From: Hoeflea sp.
Lineage (GTDB): Bacteria; Pseudomonadota; Alphaproteobacteria; Rhizobiales; Rhizobiaceae
NCBI GenBank assembly: GCA_019084245.1
Contig: JAHRFE010000020.1
Span: forward strand, 62,001 to 126,000
Length of the DNA stretch: 64,000 bases
Direction: 5' to 3'
The first letter of the stretch is position 1. Every line of letters begins with the position of its first letter. The notes beneath the pieces were generated by a model that made no database searches, was not told the origin of the DNA, and saw nothing but the letters and a program-made list of their open reading frames with translations. This document shows positions 53,726-62,931 of this stretch, piece after piece. The translations under genes were made by a program, and so were the position numbers.

Positions 53726-55809
53726 GAAATCGCGCCCAGCAGCTTGACCTCGATCCCCTTGGCGATTTCGACGTGGGACAGCACCGGCAGCGTCGCGAAG
53801 ATCCGCTCGACGATCATGCGAACATAGGGGCGGGAATCCGGCGACGTCACAAGCACGAAGGGAACGCCCTTGTCCATGTGCTCGCGCACCACCTTGGTGG
53901 CCTCTTCGGAGAAATCCTCAAGCATGCGCGGATCGATGTCGAACTCGATGACATCGCCCTTCGGATCTCGCTTGAGCGCCTGATGGAAGGCGAGATCCCA
54001 GCGGTTGCCGAGCCTCAGCACATTGAGCTGGCCGTTGCGGGCAATGTCGCCGCAAAGCTGCTGGGCCATGCGAATGCGCACATGCTCGACAATCTGCTCG
54101 GTCTTGCGCACATGCGGGGCAAGTTCTGCGACCGCCTCCAGGATCAGGTGAAGGTTGCGGATCGAGACGCGTTCGGCGAGCAAGAGCTTCAGCACCGCCT
54201 GGAAGCCGGAATAGGACATGTGCGAGGTGCAGATTTCATCGGCCAGCTTGCGGTATTCCGGATCGAGCCGGTCGATCAGGATCTTCATGTCCTTGTAGGA
54301 CAGCAATTGCGGCAGGTTGTTGCGGATGACCTCCGAGAGATGGGTCAGCACCACCGAGACATTGTCGATGGGCTGAAAGCCTTCGCGCTTCAAGTCCTCG
54401 GCAAAGTTCTCAGGCACGGAAAGGGCAGGCAACCCGAAGGCGGGCTCGCGGATCTCATCGCCCGGAAGCGACGGCCGGCGCGATCCGGAAAGCACCACCA
54501 TCAATTCTCCGACCCTGAGATCATTGGCGGCGACCGTGGTGCCGTGAATGCGGATCTGGTAGCTCTTGTCCTTGATCGAGATATCGTCGGTGACCTTGAT
54601 TTCAGGGACGACGAAGCCGAACTGGGTGGCAAATTTCTTGCGCATCTTGGCGACGCGGAACGCCAGTTCCTCATGCGACCCGAGCAGTTTGGTGGCCACC
54701 TGCTTGCCGAGAACCAGCTCGATTTCCGACGTCTTGAGGATAGACTTGACCGAATCCTTTTCCTTGTCTTTTTCCTCCTGCTCGCTGCGATGGACTTCCT
54801 GCGCCTCGCTGCGCGCCTTGCGGTCGCGCTGGCGCGGGATCAGCCAGCTGCCAAAGGCCAGGACCGAGGCCAGGAACATAAAGGGCAGAAAAGGCAGGCC
54901 AGGCATCAAGGCGAGCAGCAACAGCAAGCCCGATGCGGCGAAGAGGGCGCGCGGATAGCCTGCCAGCTGGTCGATCACAGCCTCGTCCGTGGTGCCGAGC
55001 TGGCCGCCGCGAGAGACCAGCAGACCTGCCGCCAGCGAAACGATCAAGGCCGGGATCTGGCTGACCAGTCCGTCGCCGACCGACAGTCTGACAAAGACAT
55101 CCGCCGCTTCGCCGATCTCCATGTCGTGGCGGGCGTAGCCGATGATGACCCCGCCGAACATGTTGATGGCGGTGATCAGCAGGCCGGCAATGGCATCGCC
55201 GCGAACGAACTTGGAGGCGCCATCCATGGAGCCGAAGAACGAGCTTTCCATCTCAAGCTCGCGGCGCCGGTCATGGGCCTGTTTTTCATTGATCATGCCG
55301 GCCGACAGATCGGCGTCGATGGCCATCTGCTTGCCGGGAATGGAATCAAGCGTGAAGCGCGCGCCAACTTCGGCGATACGGGTCGCGCCCTTGGTGATGA
55401 CGATGAAATTCACCGTGACCAGAATGAGGAAGACGATGACGCCGATGACGAAGTCCCCCGACATCACCATCTGGGAGAAACCGCCAATCACCTGTCCGGC
55501 GGCATCAGGCCCCAGGTGACCTTCGGAAAGAATGACGCGGGTGGTCGCAATGTTGAGCGACAGCCGCATCATGGTGGCGATCAGCAGGATGGTGGGAAAG
55601 GAGGAGAAATCCAGCGGCCGCTTGATCCACAGCGCCACCATCAGGATCAGAACCGAAAAGGCTATGGAGAAAGCCAGGCCAAGATCAATCAGAAAGGCGG
55701 GAATAGGCAGAAACAGGATCGAAAGGATGACGACAATGCCGAAGGCAAAGCCCATGTCCTTTCCCTGGAAACTCGTCTTCTGGATCGCCAGCGCCTGCGG
55801 ATCGGCCAT
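53722..55809 (-). CDS. flhA: Flagellar export apparatus protein FlhA
   Basis: 695 residues, full length. The N-terminal membrane half has about eight helices and the FHIPEP signature region ([20 protein letters not shown]); the cytoplasmic half (from about residue 330) forms the ring that docks chaperone-substrate complexes ([20 protein letters not shown]). It is the main type III export gate component. The upstream gap to fliQ is 131 nt, so a separate promoter is possible. Confidence 0.97.
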   Translation of the reverse strand: MADPQALAIQKTSFQGKDMGFAFGIVVILSILFLPIPAFLIDLGLAFSIAFSVLILMVALWIKRPLDFSSFPTILLIATMMRLSLNIATTRVILSEGHLGPDAAGQVIGGFSQMVMSGDFVIGVIVFLILVTVNFIVITKGATRIAEVGARFTLDSIPGKQMAIDADLSAGMINEKQAHDRRRELEMESSFFGSMDGASKFVRGDAIAGLLITAINMFGGVIIGYARHDMEIGEAADVFVRLSVGDGLVSQIPALIVSLAAGLLVSRGGQLGTTDEAVIDQLAGYPRALFAASGLLLLLALMPGLPFLPFMFLASVLAFGSWLIPRQRDRKARSEAQEVHRSEQEEKDKEKDSVKSILKTSEIELVLGKQVATKLLGSHEELAFRVAKMRKKFATQFGFVVPEIKVTDDISIKDKSYQIRIHGTTVAANDLRVGELMVVLSGSRRPSLPGDEIREPAFGLPALSVPENFAEDLKREGFQPIDNVSVVLTHLSEVIRNNLPQLLSYKDMKILIDRLDPEYRKLADEICTSHMSYSGFQAVLKLLLAERVSIRNLHLILEAVAELAPHVRKTEQIVEHVRIRMAQQLCGDIARNGQLNVLRLGNRWDLAFHQALKRDPKGDVIEFDIDPRMLEDFSEEATKVVREHMDKGVPFVLVTSPDSRPYVRMIVERIFATLPVLSHVEIAKGIEVKLLGAIS

Positions 55810-55940
55810 TTTGTGCGGAGCTCCGGATCACAGCGCCGGCATCATGCCAGCGCGATTGGTAATGCGGACCCTAGGGGGCGAAGCTTGCGCGAAGGTGGCA
55901 GGGAGACATCCGCATCCAGGAAATCGCCAGGCGGCGAACT

Positions 55941-56207
55941 TCAGAAACCGGTTTCGATGCGCTGGAAGACGACATTGGTGAAGGTCGAGATCTGGGCGCC
56001 GACAAAGGGGGCGGAAATCGCCACAGTGACCAGAATGGCCACGATCTTGGGCACGAATGTCAGGGTGATTTCCTGCACCTGGGTCAGCGCCTGGATGAAG
56101 GCGATGCCGACACCGACGAACATCGCCACGAACACCGCCGGTCCGGAACAGACCAGCACGGTCCAGATCATGGTCTGGACGATATCAAGGGCGTCGGCTT
56201 CGTTCAT
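55941..56207 (-). CDS. fliQ: Flagellar export apparatus protein FliQ
   Basis: 88 residues with two membrane helices (IVQTMIWTVLVCSGPAVFVA and AILVTVAISAPFVGAQ) and the family signature FVGVGIAFIQALTQVQEITL. It joins FliP and FliR in the export gate. Only 1 nt separates it from flgD upstream. Confidence 0.96.
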   Translation of the reverse strand: MNEADALDIVQTMIWTVLVCSGPAVFVAMFVGVGIAFIQALTQVQEITLTFVPKIVAILVTVAISAPFVGAQISTFTNVVFQRIETGF

Positions 56208-56208
56208 C

Positions 56209-56616
56209 TCAGCGGATCGTCACGCCGGCACCGACAACTACCTGGGCGCCGTTTTCAAGAACCGCCATCAGCCCGTCGGAATAGACCTTCACCTCTGCAA
56301 TGGTGCCGGAGACCGTTGCGTCCGCATTGGTGATCGTGCGTCCGATGAGCGATCCCGCCTGGTTCAAGGCCGAGGATTGTATGAGCGATTCCAGGTTCTT
56401 GTTGGTGATAATAGTCTGCTCAACCTGGCTGAAGGTCGCCAGCTGGGCAATTTGCGCCGTCGCATCCATCGGTTCGGTTGGATCCTGGCTCTTCATCTGC
56501 TGCACCAGCAAGGTCAGGAAGGTGTCGTAATCGAGGCTCATCTTGCTGGTGGCCTTGTCCGCAGCTGAACTGCTGGTGGCGGCTGCAGCGGCGGTGTTGA
56601 CTCCGTTTACGACCAT
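56209..56616 (-). CDS. flgD: Hook-assembly scaffold FlgD
   Basis: 135 residues, short for FlgD but normal for rhizobia, where the protein is reduced to the N-terminal scaffold region. The conserved [21 protein letters not shown] motif is present, followed by [15 protein letters not shown]. It caps the growing hook. It overlaps flbT by 10 nt and abuts fliQ. Confidence 0.95.
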   Translation of the reverse strand: MVVNGVNTAAAAATSSSAADKATSKMSLDYDTFLTLLVQQMKSQDPTEPMDATAQIAQLATFSQVEQTIITNKNLESLIQSSALNQAGSLIGRTITNADATVSGTIAEVKVYSDGLMAVLENGAQVVVGAGVTIR

Positions 56617-57056
56617 GGTGCGAGCTCCCTGCGGATCTGTTCGATGGTGCCGGCTGGCATCGCCGACGAGGTGAGGATCTGTTCCTCGATCGGATAGAGC
56701 GCACGGATCGCCTTCAGCGCTTCAAATGCACGGCCCTGGGTGACCATGCCGTCAATGTGCTTGAGCTCGGCGAGCACTTCATCATTCTTGAAGCAGGTCA
56801 GCAGCATGACCACCGATTTGCGGAACATGCTCATGGCCTGGTCGGCGCCTTCGGGATTGATCAGCATCATCTGGACGATGAAATAGAGCTGCCTGAGCGG
56901 GGTCGTCGCCTGTTCGGGCTGAAGCACGTGGTTTTCGAGCAGGAAGGTCACGTCGTTGAGAAATTCCAGCGCCACCTTTCTGTCCACCCGAAGCACGGCT
57001 CCATTGATGAAGATGCGTTCGCCGGCCTTGAGCGAAATGCGCAGTGAACTTTTCAT
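56607..57056 (-). CDS. flbT: Flagellin post-transcriptional regulator FlbT
   Basis: 149 residues of the FlbT family ([20 protein letters not shown] at the N-terminus). In Caulobacter and rhizobia FlbT controls flagellin mRNA stability or translation with FlaF. It overlaps flaF by 4 nt upstream and flgD by 10 nt downstream, in the usual rhizobial order. Confidence 0.96.
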   Translation of the reverse strand: MKSSLRISLKAGERIFINGAVLRVDRKVALEFLNDVTFLLENHVLQPEQATTPLRQLYFIVQMMLINPEGADQAMSMFRKSVVMLLTCFKNDEVLAELKHIDGMVTQGRAFEALKAIRALYPIEEQILTSSAMPAGTIEQIRRELAPWS

Positions 57057-57400
57057 TTCAGCCCGTCCCTGATGATGGTTGAGATGTCGATGATGCCCTG
57101 GAAGTTGTCCGACTGTCGCAGCCTGATGCGTTCCGCTTCCTTGATGATCCAGATCCCGATCGAGATCAGATTGGCCCGGAGCTCATTCGACAGCTGATTT
57201 TCAGGTGAAGCCAGGTCCTCGACGAACCGCACCCAAAGACGGGTGGTGAAGTAGACCGCTTCAATGGCATCCCGGGATTCAAGGCCATTGCTCTTGGCTG
57301 CAGTCAGCAGGGAAATGGAATGGTTGATGGCCTCTCGTTCGCGCTCGCGCGCTTCCGCGACCCCATCCTCCTGCACATCCGCATACGAAAACTGGTACAT
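57053..57400 (-). CDS. flaF: Flagellin synthesis regulator FlaF
   Basis: 115 residues of the FlaF family ([20 protein letters not shown] near the N-terminus and [19 protein letters not shown] in the middle). It works with FlbT to balance flagellin synthesis with assembly. It lies 52 nt downstream of flgL and overlaps flbT. Confidence 0.96.
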   Translation of the reverse strand: MYQFSYADVQEDGVAEAREREREAINHSISLLTAAKSNGLESRDAIEAVYFTTRLWVRFVEDLASPENQLSNELRANLISIGIWIIKEAERIRLRQSDNFQGIIDISTIIRDGLK

Positions 57401-57452
57401 TCAGACGCCCTTCATGTTTGTCCATTTTGCCTGGTTACCCCAGGCCACGCAG

Positions 57453-58505
57453 CTACAGGTAGTTCATCAGGCTCATCTGCTGGATCCGGGCGGTGAGCGT
57501 ATAAGACATTTCCACCTGGTCCAGCAATGTCTGCATCCGCGTGGAAGCCTCGTACGCATCGACGCCTTCGATAGCGCCCAGATGCAGCGTTATGATCTTG
57601 ATCTGTGACTCCAGAGCAACGTCTGCTTTGGTGACACGATTTTCAGCCACGCCGAGATTGGAGCGCTGGTTGTCGATTCCGGTGACTGCCTTCCCCGCAT
57701 ACTCGATGGCCTTGGCATTGAGGGCGATGCGAACTTCGCTGCTGATCGCAGAATCCAGGAGCTCGATGCCAATGACCGCGGCAAGCGCGAAGTTGCGCAT
57801 GCCCTCCGCATTCGCATTGACGCTGGTCTCCACCACCTCATTGCTCAGAATGCGGCTCGAAATATTGGTGTCGGACGCACTGGACCAGTCCATATTCCAG
57901 TCGCCGCCCGAGAATGCAGGCTCGAGCACGTTGGTCAGGAAATCGTCCATCTGCGCGACGGTAATCCCGGCGGCGAGCGGATCATCCTGGCTGAACAGGA
58001 AGTGGCCAGCAAAGAGGGCGTCAAACGCAGCCTTTGGCGTCGAGCCGGCTTCAAAATAGTCCTCAACCGGCTTGGTGTTGGTGTTGATGCCGGAGAAAAG
58101 ATACTCGCCGTTGGACGACGTGTTGGCCGCCACCGTAAAGGAGCCGAGTGAGTACTCGACATCGCGGCGGGCAATCAGAAGATTGTTGGCGTCATCGGAG
58201 CCATTGACCGTGATGAAGGCTTCCAGCATCTGCTGCGCGCTGTCGGCCATCAGACCGAGCGCGGACTGGGAAGCGGAAAGCCGCTGGGTCACAAGCGCGT
58301 TCGAATCCTGAATTGTCTTCAGGCGCGAGACATCCTGGTTGAGTGAAACGCTGTTGGACGTTTTTGCGCCGAGCGCCAGCCCGATATCGGCAAAACGGCC
58401 GGTGACGATTTCCTTCTGAAGCGTCTGCACTTCGTTCTGTCCGCGGGAAATCGTCAACCGCATCGAGTTCTGCATTGCCAGATTGGATATGAAACTTACC
58501 TTCAT
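57453..58505 (-). CDS. flgL: Hook-filament junction protein FlgL
   Basis: 350 residues with flagellin-like ends: N-terminal helical region (NSMRLTISRGQNEVQTLQKE) and C-terminal helical region (ESQIKIITLHLGAIEGVDAY, then LDQVEMSYTLTARIQQMSL). A central variable part fits FlgL (HAP3). It joins the hook to the filament. It lies 4 nt downstream of flgK on the same strand. Confidence 0.94.
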   Translation of the reverse strand: MKVSFISNLAMQNSMRLTISRGQNEVQTLQKEIVTGRFADIGLALGAKTSNSVSLNQDVSRLKTIQDSNALVTQRLSASQSALGLMADSAQQMLEAFITVNGSDDANNLLIARRDVEYSLGSFTVAANTSSNGEYLFSGINTNTKPVEDYFEAGSTPKAAFDALFAGHFLFSQDDPLAAGITVAQMDDFLTNVLEPAFSGGDWNMDWSSASDTNISSRILSNEVVETSVNANAEGMRNFALAAVIGIELLDSAISSEVRIALNAKAIEYAGKAVTGIDNQRSNLGVAENRVTKADVALESQIKIITLHLGAIEGVDAYEASTRMQTLLDQVEMSYTLTARIQQMSLMNYL

Positions 58506-58509
58506 GACC

Positions 58510-59970
58510 TTACCCCGCCGCCGCCATGAGCGCCTTCAGCATTTCATCGACCACCGAAATCAGCCGGGCCGAAGCCTTGTAGGACTGCTCCAGCTGAAGC
58601 AGCATCGACAGCTCTTCATCGAGCGAGACGCCGGTTTCGTTCGACAGCGCTTCGGCCGACCTGTAGCGGGTTGCTTCGCGTGTTTCGGCAGCGGTATCGG
58701 CTTCGCTGCGATTGAGCTCAAGCCAACCCACCGAGTCGGCGGCAAAATCAAGGACACCGACCGAAGTGGAAAGGGCAGCGTCCGGGTCAAACGCCATCGG
58801 AGAATCGAGCGCCAGTACATAACTATCCAGCAGAGACGAAAATCCTGCGTTTCCTGCCGGATTGGAACTGTAGGCAGCGCCGTTGATACCGCCGTCGCGC
58901 AGCAATTGCGGATTGCCGCCGAGAGATTGAACCAGCGCCGGATTGACGGTGATCGTCGCCGCTATTCCGGCGACAATCGTCGCGCCCGAGGGAACGGCGC
59001 CGCCGCTCCATGTGAACAGGCCGGGCGCATCAGGCAGTGCCGCCGCAGACTGATCCTTCTCTGCGAAAGTGACAATCAGGGCCCGCGCAACCTCGTCGAG
59101 CTGATCCTGGATGGTCGGCGCGTAGACGTCGCGGATCTGCAGAAGCGCCTGCAACGAACCACGGGCTGTCGTGGTAGCACCTTCGCCCGGGGCCAAAGCC
59201 ACGCCATCGACATAGATCGCTTTGCCCTCAACGCCCGCAGCAAACCCGGACGAGGCTTCAAACGTGACCGGCCTCGCCACGGTCTCAAACAAGGTAATGC
59301 CATCGGATGTGTAGATGGACATGTCATTGCCGGTGCGGCTGACGGTGGTCACTCCGATGATTTCGGAAATCTTCTTGATCAGGGAATCCCGCTCGTCGAG
59401 TTCAGCGCTGACGTCCTTGCCGGTCTGTGTGCCGCTATAGACCGCCTTGTTGTTGGTCTCGAATGCCGACAGCAATTCGTTCAGCGTGTGAACCTGGCGC
59501 GATATTTCCTGGTCGGTCTGGAACCTGACGTCCTGGACGGCCGCGGAGGCATCGCGCAAACCGATCGCCACCGTGTTGGCGTCGGCGATGGCGGTCTGTG
59601 CAAGTGTGCTTTCACCAGGTTTTGCGGCATAGCTCGACAGCGTATCCCGCATGTTGGCGATCAGCGTCGCAGGCGCGCTTTCATAGTCGTTGCCGCCGTA
59701 GATATCCTTCAGATTGGTGAGCCCGGCAAGCAGGGTCTCCTGACCGCTTGCCGTCGATGTGCTGCTGATGGATTTCCGGAACAGGACCTCGTCCTGAGCA
59801 CGCTGGATGGAGACCACCTGCGCGCCGTTCAGAGAAGTGGCAAGCGCCGCATTGCGCCGCGAATAGTCCGCATTGGAGGCATTGGAAATATTGCGCGACA
59901 ATATACTCGTCTGTGTCGCATAGTTCGACAAAGAAGTTTGCGCGGAATTAATCGCGGATGAAAGAGACAT
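58510..59970 (-). CDS. flgK: Hook-filament junction protein FlgK
   Basis: 486 residues. The N-terminal flagellar-rod-like segment (SINSAQTSLSNYATQTSILS, then ISNASNADYSRRNA) and the C-terminal helix (EELSMLLQLEQSYKASARLI) are diagnostic of FlgK (HAP1). It is the first junction protein on the hook. It follows flgE by 31 nt and precedes flgL. Confidence 0.94.
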   Translation of the reverse strand: MSLSSAINSAQTSLSNYATQTSILSRNISNASNADYSRRNAALATSLNGAQVVSIQRAQDEVLFRKSISSTSTASGQETLLAGLTNLKDIYGGNDYESAPATLIANMRDTLSSYAAKPGESTLAQTAIADANTVAIGLRDASAAVQDVRFQTDQEISRQVHTLNELLSAFETNNKAVYSGTQTGKDVSAELDERDSLIKKISEIIGVTTVSRTGNDMSIYTSDGITLFETVARPVTFEASSGFAAGVEGKAIYVDGVALAPGEGATTTARGSLQALLQIRDVYAPTIQDQLDEVARALIVTFAEKDQSAAALPDAPGLFTWSGGAVPSGATIVAGIAATITVNPALVQSLGGNPQLLRDGGINGAAYSSNPAGNAGFSSLLDSYVLALDSPMAFDPDAALSTSVGVLDFAADSVGWLELNRSEADTAAETREATRYRSAEALSNETGVSLDEELSMLLQLEQSYKASARLISVVDEMLKALMAAAG

Positions 59971-60001
59971 GAATTAACCTTTCCTTTGCCCCAACCTCGA
60001 C

Positions 60002-61267
60002 CTATCGTTTGAGGTTGACGAGCACGTCCATCAAATCGGAGCCTGTCTGAAATACCTTGGAGTTGGCAGTGTAGCTGCGCTGCGATGCAATCATGTCAGT
60101 CAGTTCCTGGGCCATATCGACATTGGAGCTTTCCAGTGCGCTGGAGACGATCTTGCCGAAGCCGCTAGAACCGGCGAAGCCTGTGGTGATGACACCGGAG
60201 TCAACGCCTTGCTGGTAGACATTGCCAGCCAGCGGCCGAAGCTTGTCCGGGCTCGATACACTTGCCAGCGCGATACGGTAGAGCGGCTTGAGTTCGCCGT
60301 TTTCCTGCTTGGCGTAGATTGTACCGTCCTCGGAAATCACCACATCGGTGACTGCGCTAGGTGCGTTGCCGTTGACGTCGCCTTTCTGGACCGTGAAGGC
60401 GTAATCAAGCTGGGTCATCTCCGACAGATCGACAGTCAGAGCGGCGCCGCCGGGCACGGTCAGTGCAATGTCGGTCGGACTGGCCGCCGCCAGCAACCCT
60501 TTGTTCAAGGGGTCGAAGGTCAGTGTTTCGGTCTGCAAAAGCGCCCCAGCGGCGTAAGGAAATGAGGTGCCCGGCGTGGCGCCGGCACGGTCATAGACCG
60601 TGACTTCCCATGTATTGGCGCCCGACTTGGTATAGTAGAAATCAAGCAGGACCTCGCCGCCAAGATTGTCATAGGCCACCAGCGAGCTCTTGTGGCTGTA
60701 TTCCGCGGTTGCTGAGTTGGTAGAAGGCAGGTCAGCGGCTGCGACAATATCTTTGCCAGCGTCCAGGTTGGCCGAAAAGATACCCAAGGTGGACGCATTT
60801 GCCGCGAGGCTGCCCGACGAAATGTTGACAGGCACGAGGCCATCGAAGCCGTTGACCACGGGAGCCGGAACGCCGCTTTCATAATCATATCCGAGCAGGG
60901 TGTAGCCGGCGGCGTTGACCAGGTTGCCATCGCCATCGGGAACAAAGGATCCCGCGCGGGTCAGGAAGGGAACGCCGTTGCTGTCCTGGACGATGAAGAA
61001 GCCGTCGCCGTCAATCGCCAGGTCCGTGGTCGATGTCGTGAATGCAAGGGTGCCCGGTTGGGAGATGGCGTAGCGCACGTCGGTCTGAACCGCGCCAGAA
61101 TTGTAGGAGCTGTTGGTGCCCGGCAAAACCAGCGACGAGAACTCGACCGAAGCCTTCTTGTAGCCGGTCGTGTTGGCGTTGGCGATGTTGTCGGCAACCG
61201 TGCTCAACCTGTTCGCCTGAGCGTTCATTCCGGATGCCCCGGTGCTCATCATTCCATAAAGGCTCAT
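60002..61267 (-). CDS. flgE: Flagellar hook protein FlgE
   Basis: 421 residues. N-terminal rod-type motif (MMSTGASGMNAQANRLSTVA, then NIANANTTGYKKA), a FlgE-type core, and a C-terminal motif (SNVDMAQELTDMIASQRSYT) define a hook monomer. It polymerises outside the cell, capped by FlgD, with length set by FliK. It lies 117 nt downstream of rem, a gap with one weak hairpin (61327-61347). Confidence 0.96.
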   Translation of the reverse strand: MSLYGMMSTGASGMNAQANRLSTVADNIANANTTGYKKASVEFSSLVLPGTNSSYNSGAVQTDVRYAISQPGTLAFTTSTTDLAIDGDGFFIVQDSNGVPFLTRAGSFVPDGDGNLVNAAGYTLLGYDYESGVPAPVVNGFDGLVPVNISSGSLAANASTLGIFSANLDAGKDIVAAADLPSTNSATAEYSHKSSLVAYDNLGGEVLLDFYYTKSGANTWEVTVYDRAGATPGTSFPYAAGALLQTETLTFDPLNKGLLAAASPTDIALTVPGGAALTVDLSEMTQLDYAFTVQKGDVNGNAPSAVTDVVISEDGTIYAKQENGELKPLYRIALASVSSPDKLRPLAGNVYQQGVDSGVITTGFAGSSGFGKIVSSALESSNVDMAQELTDMIASQRSYTANSKVFQTGSDLMDVLVNLKR

Positions 61268-61384
61268 CGCTTCATCCCTCGTTTAGTACGCTACTCCAGC
61301 CTAGCTGGCGGGCCTTGCCTGAACCTGTTTCCGTCGCATCCGGAAACCTGACAGGCTGCATTCATTCAGCCGGTCAGGCCAGGT

Positions 61385-62056
61385 TCAGTTCCAGTCGATC
61401 AGGTAGCCAAGGAACCTCTTGGAATCGATCGGATCGAAACCGAGACGCTTGCGCAGTTTCTTGCGCAGTTTGGAGATGTGGCTTTCGACTACATTCTCTT
61501 CGACGTCCTCATCGAAGATCCCGTAGATGGCATTGAAAATCTGCTGCTTTGTCACCCTGCGGCCGCGGTTGGCGACCAGGTATTCAAGGATCCGCCGCTC
61601 GCGCCTTGGAAGGGCGAAAGTCTGGTTTTCGATTTCCGGATCCCGTCCGTCTGAAAAGATACGGATCGGGCCGATGTCGATGTGGTTGGTCAACGTCTTG
61701 AGACGCCGCCGGATGGCCGCCGCCCGGGCAAGGATCTCGCGCGGATGAACCGGCTTGCGCACGACATCGTCAACACCGCTGTCGAAGAAGGCCAAGGTCG
61801 ATTCAAGCGAGGGTGTATCGCTGACCGCGATCACTGGGGCCTGCGAGCGATCACGGATCGCCCTGGGCAAATCCAGGGTCTGTGCCCCCTGACCGATCAG
61901 GAAGGCCTCAACGGCCTCCAGATCTGCATCCGCAGCCGTGTGAACCCATTCGCCGAATTCTATGGAATCAAAACTGGCTGAAGGAACACCTTCCCTTCCA
62001 AAAAGGGATGTGTATCCGTCTTTAACCAATTGTCTGTCATCAACCACTACGATCAT
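61385..62056 (-). CDS. rem: Transcriptional regulator of motility Rem (OmpR type)
   Basis: 223 residues: an N-terminal receiver-like domain (residues 1-115, [11 protein letters not shown] at the start) and a C-terminal winged-helix DNA-binding domain of the OmpR class ([19 protein letters not shown], then [18 protein letters not shown]). The receiver keeps the acidic pair DD and the Lys ([12 protein letters not shown]), but the usual phospho-acceptor Asp is missing; Glu50 falls close to that place. In Sinorhizobium Rem activates late flagellar genes. It sits between flgE and the transglycosylase gene, as there. Confidence 0.9.
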   Translation of the reverse strand: MIVVVDDRQLVKDGYTSLFGREGVPSASFDSIEFGEWVHTAADADLEAVEAFLIGQGAQTLDLPRAIRDRSQAPVIAVSDTPSLESTLAFFDSGVDDVVRKPVHPREILARAAAIRRRLKTLTNHIDIGPIRIFSDGRDPEIENQTFALPRRERRILEYLVANRGRRVTKQQIFNAIYGIFDEDVEENVVESHISKLRKKLRKRLGFDPIDSKRFLGYLIDWN

Positions 62057-62337
62057 TCGTCCGCCTCCGAATCAGTGTGGTGCCTCGTGGAGCCTAGACG
62101 TACGAAGACGCTGATTCAGGGTAAACTATCAAATGCGGAGGGTATGATTTAAGAGTTGATTAACCACGTTTCCAACTGATTTGACTAGATGTTGTGGACA
62201 AGCTGTGGGAAACGTCTATTTTTTGGTGGAAAAGTTAACAAGAGGTTAATTTTTTGCTTGCTCCATTAACCTTTGCCGCAATGCTGCCAAAATCGTTCAA
62301 CGCATCATCGAGATTGCTTTTTCTTCTCCAGGTTGTA
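62057..62337 (-). promoter_or_regulatory. AT-rich promoter region of rem
   Basis: The 281 nt between the transglycosylase gene and rem are distinctly AT-rich for this window, with a TTTTTT run near 62219-62224 and another near 62252-62257. No open frame is credible. The rem promoter should lie here; I could not fix a -35/-10 pair with confidence. Confidence 0.4.
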
Positions 62338-62931
62338 TTATCCGCAGAAAGTTTTGGCCTGCGGCGTCCAGGCTCCGTAGCCGGTGGCGACGAGGTTTGC
62401 GATCACCCGGCAGACATAGCGTTTTTGTGCAGGATTGTTGTTCGGGCCCGCGTGATAGCGGGCAACCGCCATCGTCCAGGTCTCGTGCCGGGCATGAAGC
62501 CGGGCCAGAAACCGCGCGGCATATGCGACATTGGCCTGCGGATCGAGCATCGCGTTGACCGACCTGAATTCAGCGCCGTGATAATGGTGATTGATCTGCA
62601 TGCAGCCAAGATCAATCAGGCTTTTCCCTTCAGCCCGGGCGTGCTCGAATTCCTGGATCGCATCGGCCCGGCTTTTCGCATAGACGGTTCGTCCTTCGAT
62701 GTTGAGCGCATAGGGATAGAGCGAGCCCTTCCGGCCGGTCTCGGTCAGACCCACCGAATAGAGAATGCCGGGAGGCACGCCATAGGCGCGCGCCGCGGTC
62801 AGGATCTCTGCTTCACATACGCCGGTCGTAGCCGCCGCGGGGCGGGCTGTCACAGTCTCAAAGATAAACCCCGTCAGAACGGCCAGAGCCAGACCCAGGA
62901 TGCTGACTTTGTTCACGGCCCTGTCCCCCAT
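62338..62931 (-). CDS. Lytic transglycosylase in the flagellar cluster
   Basis: 197 residues from the ATG at 62931 (GGGAG 9 nt upstream); the frame runs back to 63204 but overlaps fliK. A signal or anchor sequence (KVSILGLALAVLTGFIFET) precedes an SLT/lysozyme-like domain with the sequence GILYSVGLTETGRKG (catalytic Glu region), DLGCMQINHHYH and AVARYHAGPNN. It would open peptidoglycan for the flagellar rod, a job done elsewhere by the C-terminal half of FlgJ. It starts inside the 3' end of fliK, a 74-nt overlap. Confidence 0.85.
   Translation of the reverse strand: MGDRAVNKVSILGLALAVLTGFIFETVTARPAAATTGVCEAEILTAARAYGVPPGILYSVGLTETGRKGSLYPYALNIEGRTVYAKSRADAIQEFEHARAEGKSLIDLGCMQINHHYHGAEFRSVNAMLDPQANVAYAARFLARLHARHETWTMAVARYHAGPNNNPAQKRYVCRVIANLVATGYGAWTPQAKTFCG

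Noticed and set aside
53773-56568. 931-codon plus-strand frame
   Set aside because: Antisense shadow of flhA, fliQ and flgD; no ribosome site or domain.
61327-61347. Hairpin GTTTCCG/CGGAAAC between rem and flgE
   Set aside because: Seven base pairs without a T run on either strand; too weak to call a terminator.
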